DNA from: Saccharibacillus alkalitolerans
Lineage (GTDB): Bacteria; Bacillota; Bacilli; Paenibacillales; Paenibacillaceae
Assembly (NCBI RefSeq): GCF_011090185.1
Contig: NZ_JAAFGS010000002.1
Coordinates: 558,001-622,000 of the forward strand
Reading direction: 5' to 3'
DNA length: 64,000 nucleotides
The notes under the pieces were generated by a model. The model saw only the letters and a program-made list of their open reading frames with translations, had not been told where the DNA came from and searched no databases. The position numbers and the translations under genes were made by a program. Shown in pieces: positions 23,873 through 33,274 of this stretch. The first letter of the stretch is position 1. Each line of letters opens with the position of its first letter.

Positions 23873-25231
23873 ATGATTTCGAAATTCGAAGTACAGGAAA
23901 CGAACACGATGATCTCCGAGATGAAGCTGGACGTGCGCACCATCACGATGGGCATCAGCCTGATGGACTGCGGACATTCGGATCTCAAAATTTTCAACCA
24001 AAAGGTATACGACAAAATCACCCGCCTTGCCGAAAAGCTGGTCAAGACGGGCGAGGACCTGGAGCGCCAATTCGGCATTCCGATCATCAACAAGCGCATC
24101 TCCGTCACGCCGATCGCCATCGCGGCGGGTCCGGTAGAGACGAACAGCTACGTGCCGATCGCCGAGACGCTGGACCGCGCGGCGCGCGAAGTCGGCGTCA
24201 ACTTCCTCGGCGGCTTCTCCGCGCTGGTGCAAAAAGGGTACACCGACAGCGACCGCATGCTGATCGACAGCATTCCGGAAGCGCTGGCCGTCACGGAACG
24301 CGTCTGCTCGTCGGTCAATATCGGCTCGTCGCGCAGCGGCATCAACATGGACGCGGTCAAAAAGATGGGCGAGATCATCCGGCAAACGGCCGAGCTGACG
24401 GCGGACCGCGATTCGCTCGGCTGCTCCAAGCTGGTCGTGTTCTGCAACGCGGTCGAAGACAATCCCTTCATGGCGGGCGCTTTCCACGGACCGGGCGAAC
24501 CGGAATGCGAGATCAACGTCGGCGTCAGCGGACCGGGCGTGGTGAAAAGAGCGCTGGAAGAAGTGAAGGACGCCGACTTCGAGACGCTGTGCGAAACGAT
24601 CAAGCGGACGGCGTTCAAAGTCACGCGGGCCGGCCAGCTCGTCGCCCAGGAAGCGGCGAAACGCCTCGGCGTGCCGTTCGGCAGCATCGACTTGTCGCTC
24701 GCTCCGACGCCGGCGGTCGGCGACTCCATCGCGGAGATTTTCCGCGTGATGGGGCTCGAGGAAGCCGGCGCTCCGGGCACTACGGCGGCGCTCGCCATCT
24801 TGAACGACAATGTCAAAAAAGGCGGCGTCATGGCTTCCTCGTACGTCGGCGGCCTGAGCGGCGCGTTCATTCCGGTCAGCGAAGACCAGGCGATGATCGA
24901 AGCGGTGCAGCGAGGCGCGCTGACGCTCGAGAAGCTGGAAGCGATGACGTGCGTCTGCTCCGTCGGACTGGACATGATCGCGATTCCGGGCGACACGAGC
25001 GCCTCGACCATCGCGGGCATCATCGCCGACGAAGCGGCGATCGGCATGGTTAACAACAAGACGACCGCCGTCCGCCTCATTCCCGTCATCGGCAAGGACG
25101 TCGGCGAGATTGCCGAATTCGGCGGCCTGCTCGGCTATGCGCCGGTCATGCCGGTCAACCGCTTCGACTGCGCGCCGTTCGTCAACCGCGGCGGACGGGT
25201 ACCGGCACCGATTCACAGCTTCAAGAACTAG
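23873..25231 (+). CDS. UPF0210 (PFL/DUF711) family protein
   Basis: A 452-residue protein matching UPF0210 over its length, with [20 protein letters not shown] near the N-terminus, [14 protein letters not shown] in the middle and [18 protein letters not shown], the family mark, in the second half. It has a TIM-barrel-like PFL fold related to pyruvate formate-lyase, but no glycyl radical motif is seen and no reaction is known. GAAAGGGG precedes ATG. Operon partner of the ACT protein; a terminator follows directly. Confidence 0.93.
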   Translation: MISKFEVQETNTMISEMKLDVRTITMGISLMDCGHSDLKIFNQKVYDKITRLAEKLVKTGEDLERQFGIPIINKRISVTPIAIAAGPVETNSYVPIAETLDRAAREVGVNFLGGFSALVQKGYTDSDRMLIDSIPEALAVTERVCSSVNIGSSRSGINMDAVKKMGEIIRQTAELTADRDSLGCSKLVVFCNAVEDNPFMAGAFHGPGEPECEINVGVSGPGVVKRALEEVKDADFETLCETIKRTAFKVTRAGQLVAQEAAKRLGVPFGSIDLSLAPTPAVGDSIAEIFRVMGLEEAGAPGTTAALAILNDNVKKGGVMASSYVGGLSGAFIPVSEDQAMIEAVQRGALTLEKLEAMTCVCSVGLDMIAIPGDTSASTIAGIIADEAAIGMVNNKTTAVRLIPVIGKDVGEIAEFGGLLGYAPVMPVNRFDCAPFVNRGGRVPAPIHSFKN

Positions 25232-25241
25232 GGCGTGTACG

Positions 25242-25281
25242 AAAGCTTCGCCGGGCACCAGAACCCGGCAGAGCTTTTTTT
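25242..25281 (+). terminator. Terminator after UPF0210 gene
   Basis: AAAGCTTCGCCGGG / CCCGGCAGAGCTTTTTTT, about 11 pairs with one bulge and a seven-T run. Confidence 0.9.
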
Positions 25282-25431
25282 CTGTTCCCGAGGCCCGGGA
25301 ATGCAACTTTTTTCATAAACTCTTCTAGTCTCCCACTTAGCAAAATGTTATTATAAACAATGCCTGAATACAGATAAAAAAGGCAAAATCATCCGGTCTA
25401 TGCGACTACATACCAGGAGGGTAAAACATTC

Positions 25432-26292
25432 ATGTCATTTTGCACAAACTGCGGCAGTCCGATCACGGAAGGCCAGACCCACGTCTGCCAGGCTTCGGTT
25501 CCGTCCGTTCCCGCTTCGCAGCAGGCTTCTTCTCAGGCTTCCCCTCAAGATTCTCAGCAGGCTCCTCAGCAGGCTTCTCAACCGTCGGGCTTCGCCGGCG
25601 GCGAGCCGAATGCCCGCAATTACGGCGAGCTGGTCAAGGGCGAGCTGTCCAAGTTCGAAAAAGGCACGCTGCTGGAACTGCTCAAAAATCCGCTGTCGGC
25701 ACTTCAGCTTCGCGGCGAATCCGACCTGCGTTACGGTCTGATCGGATTGGCGGCTTCGCTGATCGGCTATATGCTGTGGGCCTGGTCGCTGAAAAGAAAC
25801 GTCATACATACCGTTTTCGAATTGAGCGGCGGCGGTTCGCGATCCGAATGGAGAGAAGGCTATAAGTATGCCAGCGATCAATTCGCCATTTTGAGTCCGA
25901 TGTTCGTCCTGGGACTCGTGTCGCTTATCGCCTTGACGGCCGGCGCGATTCTGCTCGGCGGCGGGCTCGGCACGCATAAAGTCTCCTGGAAAGAAAGTCT
26001 GGCGAAGATCGGCGCGGTTCAGCTTTCGGTCGGCGCAGGCTTCCTCGTGTCCGCCCTGATGCTGTTCGTGTCGCTCCGCTTCGGCTTCGTTGTGCTGACG
26101 GTCGTGGTGCTGTCCGCGCTTGCGCTTACGCTGTTCGCCGCAGCCCAGCTGTTCCGCGTCTCCCAAGCCCGCATCCTTCCTCTGGTCGGATTGTTCATGC
26201 TTCTTGTGGTTGCCGTGACGGCCATTACGTTCAATCTCCAACTGCAGGCCGCTTTCGAAAAAACGGCTGCGCAGTTTATGAATTTTTTCTAA
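25432..26292 (+). CDS. Zinc-ribbon membrane protein (Yip1-like)
   Basis: A 286-residue protein. The N-terminus CTNCGSPITEGQTHVC is a zinc ribbon (two CxxC-like pairs), followed by a Gln/Ser/Ala-rich linker to about residue 55, a cytoplasmic region, and five hydrophobic segments from about residue 105 on in a Yip1-like arrangement. AGGAGG-type site precedes ATG. It is followed 46 bp later by another zinc-ribbon protein, so the two probably form a membrane-associated pair. Function unknown; possibly envelope-related by association with TcaA-like proteins. Confidence 0.82.
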   Translation: MSFCTNCGSPITEGQTHVCQASVPSVPASQQASSQASPQDSQQAPQQASQPSGFAGGEPNARNYGELVKGELSKFEKGTLLELLKNPLSALQLRGESDLRYGLIGLAASLIGYMLWAWSLKRNVIHTVFELSGGGSRSEWREGYKYASDQFAILSPMFVLGLVSLIALTAGAILLGGGLGTHKVSWKESLAKIGAVQLSVGAGFLVSALMLFVSLRFGFVVLTVVVLSALALTLFAAAQLFRVSQARILPLVGLFMLLVVAVTAITFNLQLQAAFEKTAAQFMNFF

Positions 26293-26338
26293 GCGTTCAT
26301 GCAGGCGATGCCATTTTCCCGAAAGGAATGATTGATTG

Positions 26339-28312
26339 ATGTACTGCCAGAAATGCGGAGCTCCGGCCGATCCCGCCTGGAAGTTCTGCGAAAAATGCGG
26401 CGCTCCGCTGGAGCGGAATCACGCCGGCGAACCGGCGGCCCCGCTGTCGCCCTCGGCATCGACGCCGACTCCGACTCCGATGCCCGCGATGCGGAGCGAT
26501 TCGGCAGCCCCTGCGGTCCCGGCCGCTCCGGCAGCCAAGCCCAAGCGGCCCATGTCGAAGAAGAACAAAATCCTGGCCGGCACGATCGGCGGAGTCGTCG
26601 TTTTGCTGGCCGCCGCTTTTCTGATTCTGCGGATGACCTACGGACCGTCCACTCCGGAAGAACTGGCGAAGAAGCTTAACGCGGCGATCGACGCCAAAGA
26701 CCCGGCTGCGCTGGCTTCTTACCTGGACGACGCGGATTCGCCGATTCTGGCCGACGATCGCCTCAAGGCGTTCGGGGCGACGCTGGAAAACGAAAGCGTC
26801 CGCAGCGCCTACAAGGAAGGCATCCTGTCCGCGATCCAGCTGGCCGAGACGACCGAGGAAGACGCGCCGAGCCGGGATTCGTTCAGCGACCAGCTCAGGG
26901 AAGAACTCGAAGGTCCGAACGCCGATCTGCCGGACGCCTGGCTGACCTTTGTCAAAGAGCGCTCCTGGAGAGGCAGCAAATGGAGCGCGCATGTCGCTCC
27001 CGTATCCGTCGCCGCGCAGAATTCCGAGCCGTCCGACGACGTCAAAAGTTCGATGAAGGTCGGCGGAATAGCGGCGGACGCCGATACGGTCGAAAATTTA
27101 TGGCCTTCCTTTTACGATTACGAAGGCGCGCTGACCGGAGCGTACGGCAGCCAGCCGTACGACGGACAGGTGAGCGCCTTCGATTATACGGCGCCGAATA
27201 CCGTCATCTTCGAAGCTTCGCGGATGAACCGCCTCTCGCTCAAGTTCCCCGACATCGCGACGACCGTCAGTTTGAACGGCAAGGAAGCAGATGGAGCGCC
27301 GAACGACTACAAGACGTTCGGTCCTCTCCCGCAGCAGGTCGATCTCAAAGTCGCCGCAGACGCTTACGGCGTCGAGCTCAGCAGCGAGGCGAAGATCGAT
27401 ACCGCCGAAGAATCCAACTACGAGATCGGCTCCGCCCTCCAGCAGGCGGCAGCCGAAAAAGTCGCCGACCTGGCCTACTCGACGATGGAAAACTGGGCCA
27501 AGGCGACCAACTCTCACAGCAAAAAGCAGCTGACGGGCTACGACCCGAACGGACGATTTTCCGAATTTCTGACCTGGGATATGGAAAATAACCCCGACAG
27601 ACGCTACGCGCTCAGCAAAGTCGCCGTCAATCCGCTCAGCATCCGCTTTTACGAAGATTATTTGACGGCGGATATTCGGTATGAGTATGTCGATTCCGAC
27701 AGCCCGGACGAAGAAGAACATTCGGCGGTCCGTCTGGAGATCGCCCGTCACGGCGATCAAAAGGAATGGTGGATCACCGATTACAATTCCGCTTACGTAA
27801 GCGAATCGGGAGCCAACGTCGAACGCGCGAATTCGGCGTTCGAGAAGGAACGGGCGGCTCTGTCCAAGAGCGCCGCGGCCGCTTCCGCCGCAGACGCTTC
27901 GGGCAGCTCGGCCGTCCAGGCATCGGCTTCCGGCAGCGCCGCGTTCAAGCAGGAAGACGCCCAATCTTTCATGCTCGACTATCTGAACGCATCGGTCGCG
28001 GCCATCAACGCCCGGGATTTCAGCTACGTAACCTGGCATATGGACCCGTCGGGGCCGGCCTCCAAGGAATCGTCCGACTACATCGGATATTTGGAGACGA
28101 AAGGGATTACGGAACAATTCGAAGACGCCGTCGTGACCGGCTTCAAGGACAACGGCGACTCCACGTATACCGTGTCCACGCGCGAGTCCTACATCATCTA
28201 CAACAAGGATATGGAAGGTACGGCGAGAAGCTACAACTCCGTTTATAAGCTGAGCGTGGTCGACGGCGCCCTGAAAGCCCATACGCTGCTCAGCACCAAA
28301 GAGATCAAGTAA
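26339..28312 (+). CDS. TcaA-like zinc-ribbon membrane protein
   Basis: A 657-residue protein with an N-terminal double-CxxC zinc ribbon (CQKCGAPADPAWKFCEKCG), a Pro/Ala-rich linker, a lysine-flanked membrane helix near residues 80-100 (ILAGTIGGVVVLLAAAFLIL), and a large extracellular part with NTF2-like and TcaA-type domains (VAADAYGVELSSEAKI; the final 110 residues MLDYLNASVAAINARDFSYV). This is the order of TcaA/YvbJ, proteins linked to glycopeptide susceptibility and lipid/wall sensing. ATG 26339 is preferred to TTG 26336. Paired with the preceding zinc-ribbon gene. Confidence 0.85.
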   Translation: MYCQKCGAPADPAWKFCEKCGAPLERNHAGEPAAPLSPSASTPTPTPMPAMRSDSAAPAVPAAPAAKPKRPMSKKNKILAGTIGGVVVLLAAAFLILRMTYGPSTPEELAKKLNAAIDAKDPAALASYLDDADSPILADDRLKAFGATLENESVRSAYKEGILSAIQLAETTEEDAPSRDSFSDQLREELEGPNADLPDAWLTFVKERSWRGSKWSAHVAPVSVAAQNSEPSDDVKSSMKVGGIAADADTVENLWPSFYDYEGALTGAYGSQPYDGQVSAFDYTAPNTVIFEASRMNRLSLKFPDIATTVSLNGKEADGAPNDYKTFGPLPQQVDLKVAADAYGVELSSEAKIDTAEESNYEIGSALQQAAAEKVADLAYSTMENWAKATNSHSKKQLTGYDPNGRFSEFLTWDMENNPDRRYALSKVAVNPLSIRFYEDYLTADIRYEYVDSDSPDEEEHSAVRLEIARHGDQKEWWITDYNSAYVSESGANVERANSAFEKERAALSKSAAAASAADASGSSAVQASASGSAAFKQEDAQSFMLDYLNASVAAINARDFSYVTWHMDPSGPASKESSDYIGYLETKGITEQFEDAVVTGFKDNGDSTYTVSTRESYIIYNKDMEGTARSYNSVYKLSVVDGALKAHTLLSTKEIK

Positions 28313-28335
28313 CCCGACTCGTTTGAACGATAACG

Positions 28336-28375
28336 ACAGCAGCCCGGTCCGAAACTTTTCGGATCGGGCTGTTTG
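28336..28375 (+). terminator. Terminator-like hairpin after TcaA-like gene
   Basis: ACAGC-AGCCCGGTCCG / CGGATCGGGCTGT, loop GAAACTTTT, followed by a weak TTTG. Confidence 0.6.
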
Positions 28376-28463
28376 CGCAGACCGTTTTTCCGACTGCCGA
28401 AACGGCATGCCGCCTCCAAAAGATTTCATAAAAACTTTCAAATACGTGCATACATCAACGCTT

Positions 28464-28493
28464 TTGTGTGGTAAACTGTCACAAACCTATATT
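28464..28493 (+). promoter_or_regulatory. Promoter of sstT
   Basis: TTGTGT (28464-28469), 18-nt spacer, TATATT (28488-28493), 62 bp before the sstT start. Confidence 0.6.
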
Positions 28494-28555
28494 GCCGGCC
28501 GGCTAAATAAACGAAACGGCGGCGATATTGCCATATTCGATTTCGGAGGGTGTTT

Positions 28556-29785
28556 ATGCGTACATGGATCATGAAATGGAATCAAATCAGCCTGGTTAAG
28601 CGAATTCTCGTCGGCATTGTCGTCGGCATCATTCTGGCTCTTGTCTTTCCCGGGGCAAAATGGATCGCGCTGCTGGGCACGCTGTTCGTCGGGGCGCTGA
28701 AAGGCGTCGCTCCGATCCTCGTGCTGTTCCTGGTCATGGCGGCTATATCGCGGCACCGTCAAGGCCAGAAAACGAATATGAAATCGATCATCGCGCTGTA
28801 CGCGATCGGCACGTTTCTCGCCGGCCTGACCGCCGTGATCGTGAGCTTCCTGTTTCCCGTCAGCCTGTCGCTCGTCACGACTTCCGAGGAACTCAGCCCG
28901 CCGCAGGGCATCGCCGAAGTGCTGCAAACGCTGCTGCTCAAGATTGTCGACAATCCGGTCAACGCTCTGATCAGCGCCAACTATATCGGCATTCTGGCCT
29001 GGGCCGTCCTGCTCGGAATCGCGCTGCGACATGCGAAGGAAGGCGTAAAGGAAGTAATCGGCGGTCTGTCGGACGCCCTGACTCTCATCGTCAAATGGGT
29101 CATCAACCTGGCGCCGTTCGGCGTTCTGGGCCTGGTGTTCGATGCCATTACCGCGAACGGTCTGGAATCGTTGATCGATTACGGCAAACTGCTGATCCTG
29201 TTGGTCGGCTGCATGCTGTTTATGGCCTTCGTCGTCAATCCGCTGATCGTCTACTTCAAGATTCGCAGCAATCCGTATCCGCTGGTGTTGACCTGCCTGG
29301 GAGAGAGCGGCATCACGGCCTTCTTTACCCGCAGCTCGGCGGCCAACATCCCGGTCAACATGAGATTGTCCGAGAAGCTGGGATTGGACAAAGAAACGTA
29401 TTCCGTCTCCATTCCGATCGGCGCCACGATCAACATGGGCGGCGCGGCGATCACGATCTCCGTGCTTACGCTGGCGGCGGCCCATACGCTGAACATTCCG
29501 GTCGATTTCGGCACGGCGCTGCTGCTCAGCCTGCTCTCCACCGTAGCGGCGGCCGGAGCTTCCGGCGTGCCCGGCGGCTCGCTGCTGCTGATTCCGCTGG
29601 CGTGCAGCCTGTTCGGCATCCCGAACGAGATCGCCATCCAGGTCGTAGCCGCCGGCTTCATTATCAGCGTGCTGCAGGATTCGTGCGAAACGGCGCTGAA
29701 TTCTTCGACCGACGTGCTCTTTACCGCCGCCGCCGACCGCGCGCGCAAGCGCAAGGACGGCACTGCCTTCTTGAAAAAGGGCTAA
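28556..29785 (+). CDS. sstT: Serine/threonine:Na+ symporter SstT
   Basis: A 409-residue sodium-driven serine/threonine importer of the DAACS family. Visible marks: [21 protein letters not shown] at the start, [24 protein letters not shown] (HP1 region), [12 protein letters not shown], the NMGGAAITI motif lining the substrate site and [29 protein letters not shown] (HP2), then [21 protein letters not shown] is 6 nt before ATG 28556; the GTG at 28550 overlaps that site. It is monocistronic with a promoter and terminator. Confidence 0.96.
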   Translation: MRTWIMKWNQISLVKRILVGIVVGIILALVFPGAKWIALLGTLFVGALKGVAPILVLFLVMAAISRHRQGQKTNMKSIIALYAIGTFLAGLTAVIVSFLFPVSLSLVTTSEELSPPQGIAEVLQTLLLKIVDNPVNALISANYIGILAWAVLLGIALRHAKEGVKEVIGGLSDALTLIVKWVINLAPFGVLGLVFDAITANGLESLIDYGKLLILLVGCMLFMAFVVNPLIVYFKIRSNPYPLVLTCLGESGITAFFTRSSAANIPVNMRLSEKLGLDKETYSVSIPIGATINMGGAAITISVLTLAAAHTLNIPVDFGTALLLSLLSTVAAAGASGVPGGSLLLIPLACSLFGIPNEIAIQVVAAGFIISVLQDSCETALNSSTDVLFTAAADRARKRKDGTAFLKKG

Positions 29786-29817
29786 GCGCTTCGCTTCCGT
29801 TCCCCAGCCAAAAAAAC

Positions 29818-29860
29818 AAAAAAGCCGTCTCGGCCGCAGAAGCGGTCAAGACGGCTTTTT
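29818..29860. terminator. Bidirectional terminator
   Basis: AAAAAAGCCGTCT...AGACGGCTTTTT with an inner GGCCGC/GCGGTC stem; T runs both ways. Separates convergent sstT and the 290-residue gene. Confidence 0.92.
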
Positions 29861-29941
29861 GTCGGGCGGCATTCGCTCATTCGGCCGCTCGATCGTTCGG
29901 TCGGAGCAAAGATCGGAAGGCGAGAAGCAGCCGGGCTACGT

Positions 29942-30814
29942 TCAAGTCCGCCGCCAAGCCGTAAGCGCCTCCCATACCGACGCTTCCCGCCCGCAGGCCG
30001 GGCAGGAAGCCCGGCCATCCAGCGACGGGATCGCCCGGGCCAGGCGGCGCGCGCCGAGCCGCCGCGCTTCGCTCCCAAGCATTCGCAGTGCCGGGCGCAG
30101 TTCCGCCTGCGCCGCGGGACGGACGTCCGCCGAAGGCAGTCCGTCCGTCCCCGGCATGACCGGGTCGTCCGTGTAGACGACCCATCTCTCCGGCTCCCCT
30201 TCGGACCGGGAGCCGCCGGCTTCCGGCCGGACATACCAGTCCGCGCCGCAGGACGGGCAGATCCCGGCATATTCGTCGCCGGCCGGACCCTCGAACAGCA
30301 GCCGGGCCGCCTCGGCGTGCCCGGCATATGCGGCATGCGCCGCGAGCAGATAGACGGCTTCCGCGGATCCCGCCTGTACGGCTTTCAGCGCCTGCCGCGC
30401 CGCGCGCTCATGCAAAGCCGCAAGCCGGCTTACCCCCTCGCGCCAGCCGGCCGCGATGCTCCGCACGATTTTCGCATCCAGCTCTCCTTGGCGGCTCCGC
30501 CGGAATTCGCCGGATCGTTCGACCGGTTCGCCGCTTTCTCCTTCGCGGCCTGCCGTCATCATCCCGCCGGCGATATACAGATCGATCAGCGCCTCTTCGT
30601 CGCCCGCTTTTTCCGCCATGTCCGCCAAATACGGCATCGCCGCCAGCGTGGACGCGTAGATCGTACCCTGATGCAGCAGCAGCTCGATCAGCTCCTGCCG
30701 CAGTTCCCCGTTCGCCGCGTCCGGCCTCAGACGGCGCAGCAGTTCCGCCGCCTCGTCCCCTTCCCCGTAAGCCGTCGTCAATCGGCTCCATGCCGGGTCG
30801 CTCAGTTCCAACAT
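29942..30814 (-). CDS. Hypothetical protein with helical repeats and two CPxCG pairs
   Basis: A 290-residue, Ala/Arg/Glu-rich soluble protein. The first 175 residues look like HEAT/TPR-type helical repeats (ELIELLLHQGTIYASTLAAMPYLADMAEKAGDEEALIDLYIAGG). Two CPxCG pairs (CPSCGADW near 190 and CPACGREA near 275) could bind one zinc. AAGGAGG precedes ATG. It is the last gene of an operon with the phosphatase and spermidine-synthase-like genes. No known function. Confidence 0.78.
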   Translation of the reverse strand: MLELSDPAWSRLTTAYGEGDEAAELLRRLRPDAANGELRQELIELLLHQGTIYASTLAAMPYLADMAEKAGDEEALIDLYIAGGMMTAGREGESGEPVERSGEFRRSRQGELDAKIVRSIAAGWREGVSRLAALHERAARQALKAVQAGSAEAVYLLAAHAAYAGHAEAARLLFEGPAGDEYAGICPSCGADWYVRPEAGGSRSEGEPERWVVYTDDPVMPGTDGLPSADVRPAAQAELRPALRMLGSEARRLGARRLARAIPSLDGRASCPACGREASVWEALTAWRRT

Positions 30815-30863
30815 TACGGTGTGCCTCCTTGGGATTCGTTGATCGGACGCTTTTTTCGGCGCG

Positions 30864-31538
30864 TTAAGCCTGCTCCCGATAATGCGAGACGTCCCCGTGC
30901 AGCTCCACTTTCATCCCTTCCGGTCCGTACACGACTTTGCACAGGCAGGTCGATTCCAGAACGGGCGGCTTCCACATTTCCGAGACCGGCTGCCGGCGGA
31001 ATGCGGTCATCAGCAAATTAAGCACGGCGGCATGCGTCACGACCAGCAGACTGCGACCTTGATTGACGTTCAATATGCGCTCGATCGCGGGAACGACGCG
31101 GTGCCCCAGATCCAGGAACGATTCGCCCCCGTGCACGGGCTCGAACAAATGCGGATCGTTCCAAAACAGGTCGTAATCGTCCGGCAGTTCGGCCTGAATT
31201 TCCGTTCCCGTCCGGCCTTCCCAATTCCCCATGTCGATCTCCCGCAGATCGTCCACGGCCGTCACTTCCAGCGCCCGGCGTCCGCGCAGAATATCCGCCG
31301 TTCTCAGGGCGCGGGGGCTCGAGCTGGAATAGATCGCGTCCAGAGGCGCGTCCGCCAGCGAATCTCTGAGCCAGCGGGCGTGCAGCAGTCCTTTTTCGGT
31401 CAGCGGCGAATCTTTTCTCCCCTGCAATCGGCCTTCCAGATTCCATTCCGTCTGGCCGTGCCGGGTCATGTACAGCGTGGTGATCGCCGTTTCTTTCTTT
31501 TCGTCCGTTTGCTCCGGCGTTTCGATATTTTTTTTCAT
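30864..31538 (-). CDS. Histidine phosphatase family protein
   Basis: A 224-residue member of the phosphoglycerate mutase-like phosphatases. The phospho-acceptor motif is RHGQTEWN after a 25-residue hydrophilic leader; further marks are GRKDSPLTEKG, YSSSSPRALRTA, DLREIDMGNWEG, GGESFLDLGHRV and VVTHAAVLN, which carries the second catalytic His. PhoE/YhfR-like broad-specificity phosphatase or cobalamin-type phosphatase are options. It begins 27 bp after the spermidine-synthase-like gene in the same operon. Confidence 0.92.
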   Translation of the reverse strand: MKKNIETPEQTDEKKETAITTLYMTRHGQTEWNLEGRLQGRKDSPLTEKGLLHARWLRDSLADAPLDAIYSSSSPRALRTADILRGRRALEVTAVDDLREIDMGNWEGRTGTEIQAELPDDYDLFWNDPHLFEPVHGGESFLDLGHRVVPAIERILNVNQGRSLLVVTHAAVLNLLMTAFRRQPVSEMWKPPVLESTCLCKVVYGPEGMKVELHGDVSHYREQA

Positions 31539-31565
31539 CTATGTATGTCCCCCTGTCTATCGAAT

Positions 31566-32333
31566 TCAGCGCCTCATGTCCGAATAACCGAACATGACAT
31601 CTTCCAGTACCGTACCGGGCTCGGGTTCCGACGGCTCGAAGCCCGCCATCCGCCGCAGTTTTCCTTGGATCGGACGCTTGGCCCCGACCAGAATCCGGTT
31701 TGTCGGATCCCGAGGGTCGTCCGTCGGCAGCGCGAACCCCCGCGTATGGGCAAACGTTTCCGACAGGCCGGCCCATACCGCTTCGACGAACGAATCCCGC
31801 CGGCCCCGGCCGAACACGTTCAGCAGAATCGTCCCGCTTTCGTTCAGTTTCCGCCGCGCCAACTTCCAAAATTCGCGCGTGAACAGATGCCAGGGCGTTC
31901 CTTTTTCCGTAAAAGCGTCCAGCACGATGTAATCCAGCGAACCGTCCGCTTCCCGTTCCAACAGCTCGCGTCCGTCCCCGATTCCCGCGGCCGGTCCCGC
32001 ATAACCGAAAAAAGTCCGGCTCCACTCGGCGATCGTCGGGCTGATCTCCGCCGTACGGATGTCCCGGCCCGCAAAGTGCCCCGCGATCGTGCCGATCCCG
32101 TGCCCGACGATGAACGCCCGCTCGAATCCGGGATCGTTGTGCTCCATCAAATGAACGATCGCCCGGGGGTATTCCAGCACGATCCGCTTCGGATCGTTCA
32201 AATCGAGCGCGCCCTGCACATCACCGTCGGCAAACTGCAGCACGCGAAAGCGCCCTTTTTCCCCGTACAGCTCGTCCGTCTCGTAAACGGCGACCTCAAA
32301 TCCGGGCTCTTCGGCCCGGCGCAGCAGCTCCAT
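31566..32333 (-). CDS. Spermidine synthase-like methyltransferase-fold protein
   Basis: A 255-residue protein with the spermidine synthase fold: MEHNDPGFERAFIVGHGIGTIAGHFAGRDIRTAEISPTIAEWSRTFFGY contains the GxGxG-type dcSAM site followed by the acidic E at the strand end, and LDYIVLDAFTEKGTPWHLFTREFWKL is the D-x-F-(T/S)...P substrate loop. The N-terminal beta domain is short. Relatives are often annotated as spermidine synthase or fused-MFS spermidine synthase; true aminopropyl transfer is not certain because the DTDP-type gatekeeping motif is not seen. First gene of a three-gene operon whose leader contains a terminator-like hairpin. Confidence 0.78.
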   Translation of the reverse strand: MELLRRAEEPGFEVAVYETDELYGEKGRFRVLQFADGDVQGALDLNDPKRIVLEYPRAIVHLMEHNDPGFERAFIVGHGIGTIAGHFAGRDIRTAEISPTIAEWSRTFFGYAGPAAGIGDGRELLEREADGSLDYIVLDAFTEKGTPWHLFTREFWKLARRKLNESGTILLNVFGRGRRDSFVEAVWAGLSETFAHTRGFALPTDDPRDPTNRILVGAKRPIQGKLRRMAGFEPSEPEPGTVLEDVMFGYSDMRR

Positions 32334-32353
32334 ACCGACACTCCTCCCTACGG

Positions 32354-32385
32354 CAAAAAGACACGGATACGATCCGTGCCTTTTT
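32354..32385 (-). terminator. Hairpin with T run in the leader of the spermidine-synthase-like operon
   Basis: CACGGAT / ATCCGTG with 5' A5 and 3' T5 on both strands. It lies between the promoter at 32400-32428 and the ribosome-binding site at 32341-32347, inside the presumed 5' leader, which suggests attenuation rather than ordinary termination. Confidence 0.7.
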
Positions 32386-32399
32386 GGGATCTTCCCTCA

Positions 32400-32428
32400 A
32401 TTATAAGGAATACGGAACGCCGCCGCAA
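32400..32428 (-). promoter_or_regulatory. Promoter of the spermidine-synthase-like operon
   Basis: On the minus strand TTGCGG (32423-32428), 17-nt spacer, TATAAT (32400-32405). Start would be near 32393, giving a leader of about 60 nt. Confidence 0.7.
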
Positions 32429-32540
32429 AATTCGGAACGATTTCCTATTCCTTTCGGCTCCCTCTCGGCATGCCGGCAGCCCGGCGTTAAGCGTTCCGAA
32501 GCGATAAAGTTGCATTTCTTCGGATATTCGTGTTAATATA

Positions 32541-32556
32541 CTGAACGAAAGTTCAG
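32541..32556. promoter_or_regulatory. Operator palindrome before TetR-MFS
   Basis: CTGAAC-GAAA-GTTCAG lies 20 bp upstream of the TetR start and just past a TTGCAT...TAATAT promoter (18-nt spacer). It fits autorepression by the TetR protein. Confidence 0.7.
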
Positions 32557-32575
32557 GATTCAAGGAGGCGCCGTT

Positions 32576-33178
32576 TTGAACAAAAAGCAGCTGCAGAGCG
32601 AACAGACCCGCAAGCGCATCGCCGATGCCGCGCGCCATCTGTTCGTGCAGAAAGGATATAAAGCGACCTCGATCGAGGACATCACGGACGCGACGGGGAG
32701 CAGCAAGGGCAACATCTATTATCATTTTAAGAGCAAGGAAGGCCTGTTCCTCTACCTGCTCGACGAGTGGGACCGCGACTGGATCGCCAAGTGGCAGGAG
32801 AAGGAACATCTGTATACGTCGATTACGGAAAAAATGTACGGCTTCGCGGAGCAGATGGTACGGGAAGACCTGAACCATCCGCTGACCAAGGCGGCGGACG
32901 AGTTCTTTGTCGGCGGCGACAAGACGTGCGAAGTCGAAGACCGGCTGGCGGAAATGGTCGAAAGCCATCTCGCGTTCAACCGCGGATTGATCCAGCAGGG
33001 CATCGACAGCGGCGAATTCAAGCCGGGTGCGGCCGAAGGGCTTGCCGTCGTGCTGGAGGCGCTCGTGATCGGGCTCAGCCAGGTGTCCCGGCGCATCAGC
33101 CTCGAGCAGGCGCTCGACACTTATCGCCTGGCGATCGAAGTATTTCTCTACGGCATCGCGGGGCGGCCGGAGACTTAG
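32576..33178 (+). CDS. TetR/AcrR regulator of adjacent MFS pump
   Basis: A 200-residue repressor starting with TTG, supported by AGGAGG 7 nt upstream. HTH: RIADAARHLFVQKGYKATSIEDITDATGSSKGNIYYHFKSKEGLF. The C-terminal domain is a TetR_C_6/YfiR-like helical ligand pocket. An MFS exporter follows 96 bp later on the same strand; the pair is a typical drug-responsive efflux unit. Confidence 0.93.
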   Translation: MNKKQLQSEQTRKRIADAARHLFVQKGYKATSIEDITDATGSSKGNIYYHFKSKEGLFLYLLDEWDRDWIAKWQEKEHLYTSITEKMYGFAEQMVREDLNHPLTKAADEFFVGGDKTCEVEDRLAEMVESHLAFNRGLIQQGIDSGEFKPGAAEGLAVVLEALVIGLSQVSRRISLEQALDTYRLAIEVFLYGIAGRPET

Positions 33179-33274
33179 CGGCCGTTCGCGCTTTTTTCAC
33201 GCTCCGATACAGACCGAATATTCAGTATATAAAATTAACGCTTATCAAAAGCACATCGTTGGAGGATGTTTACC

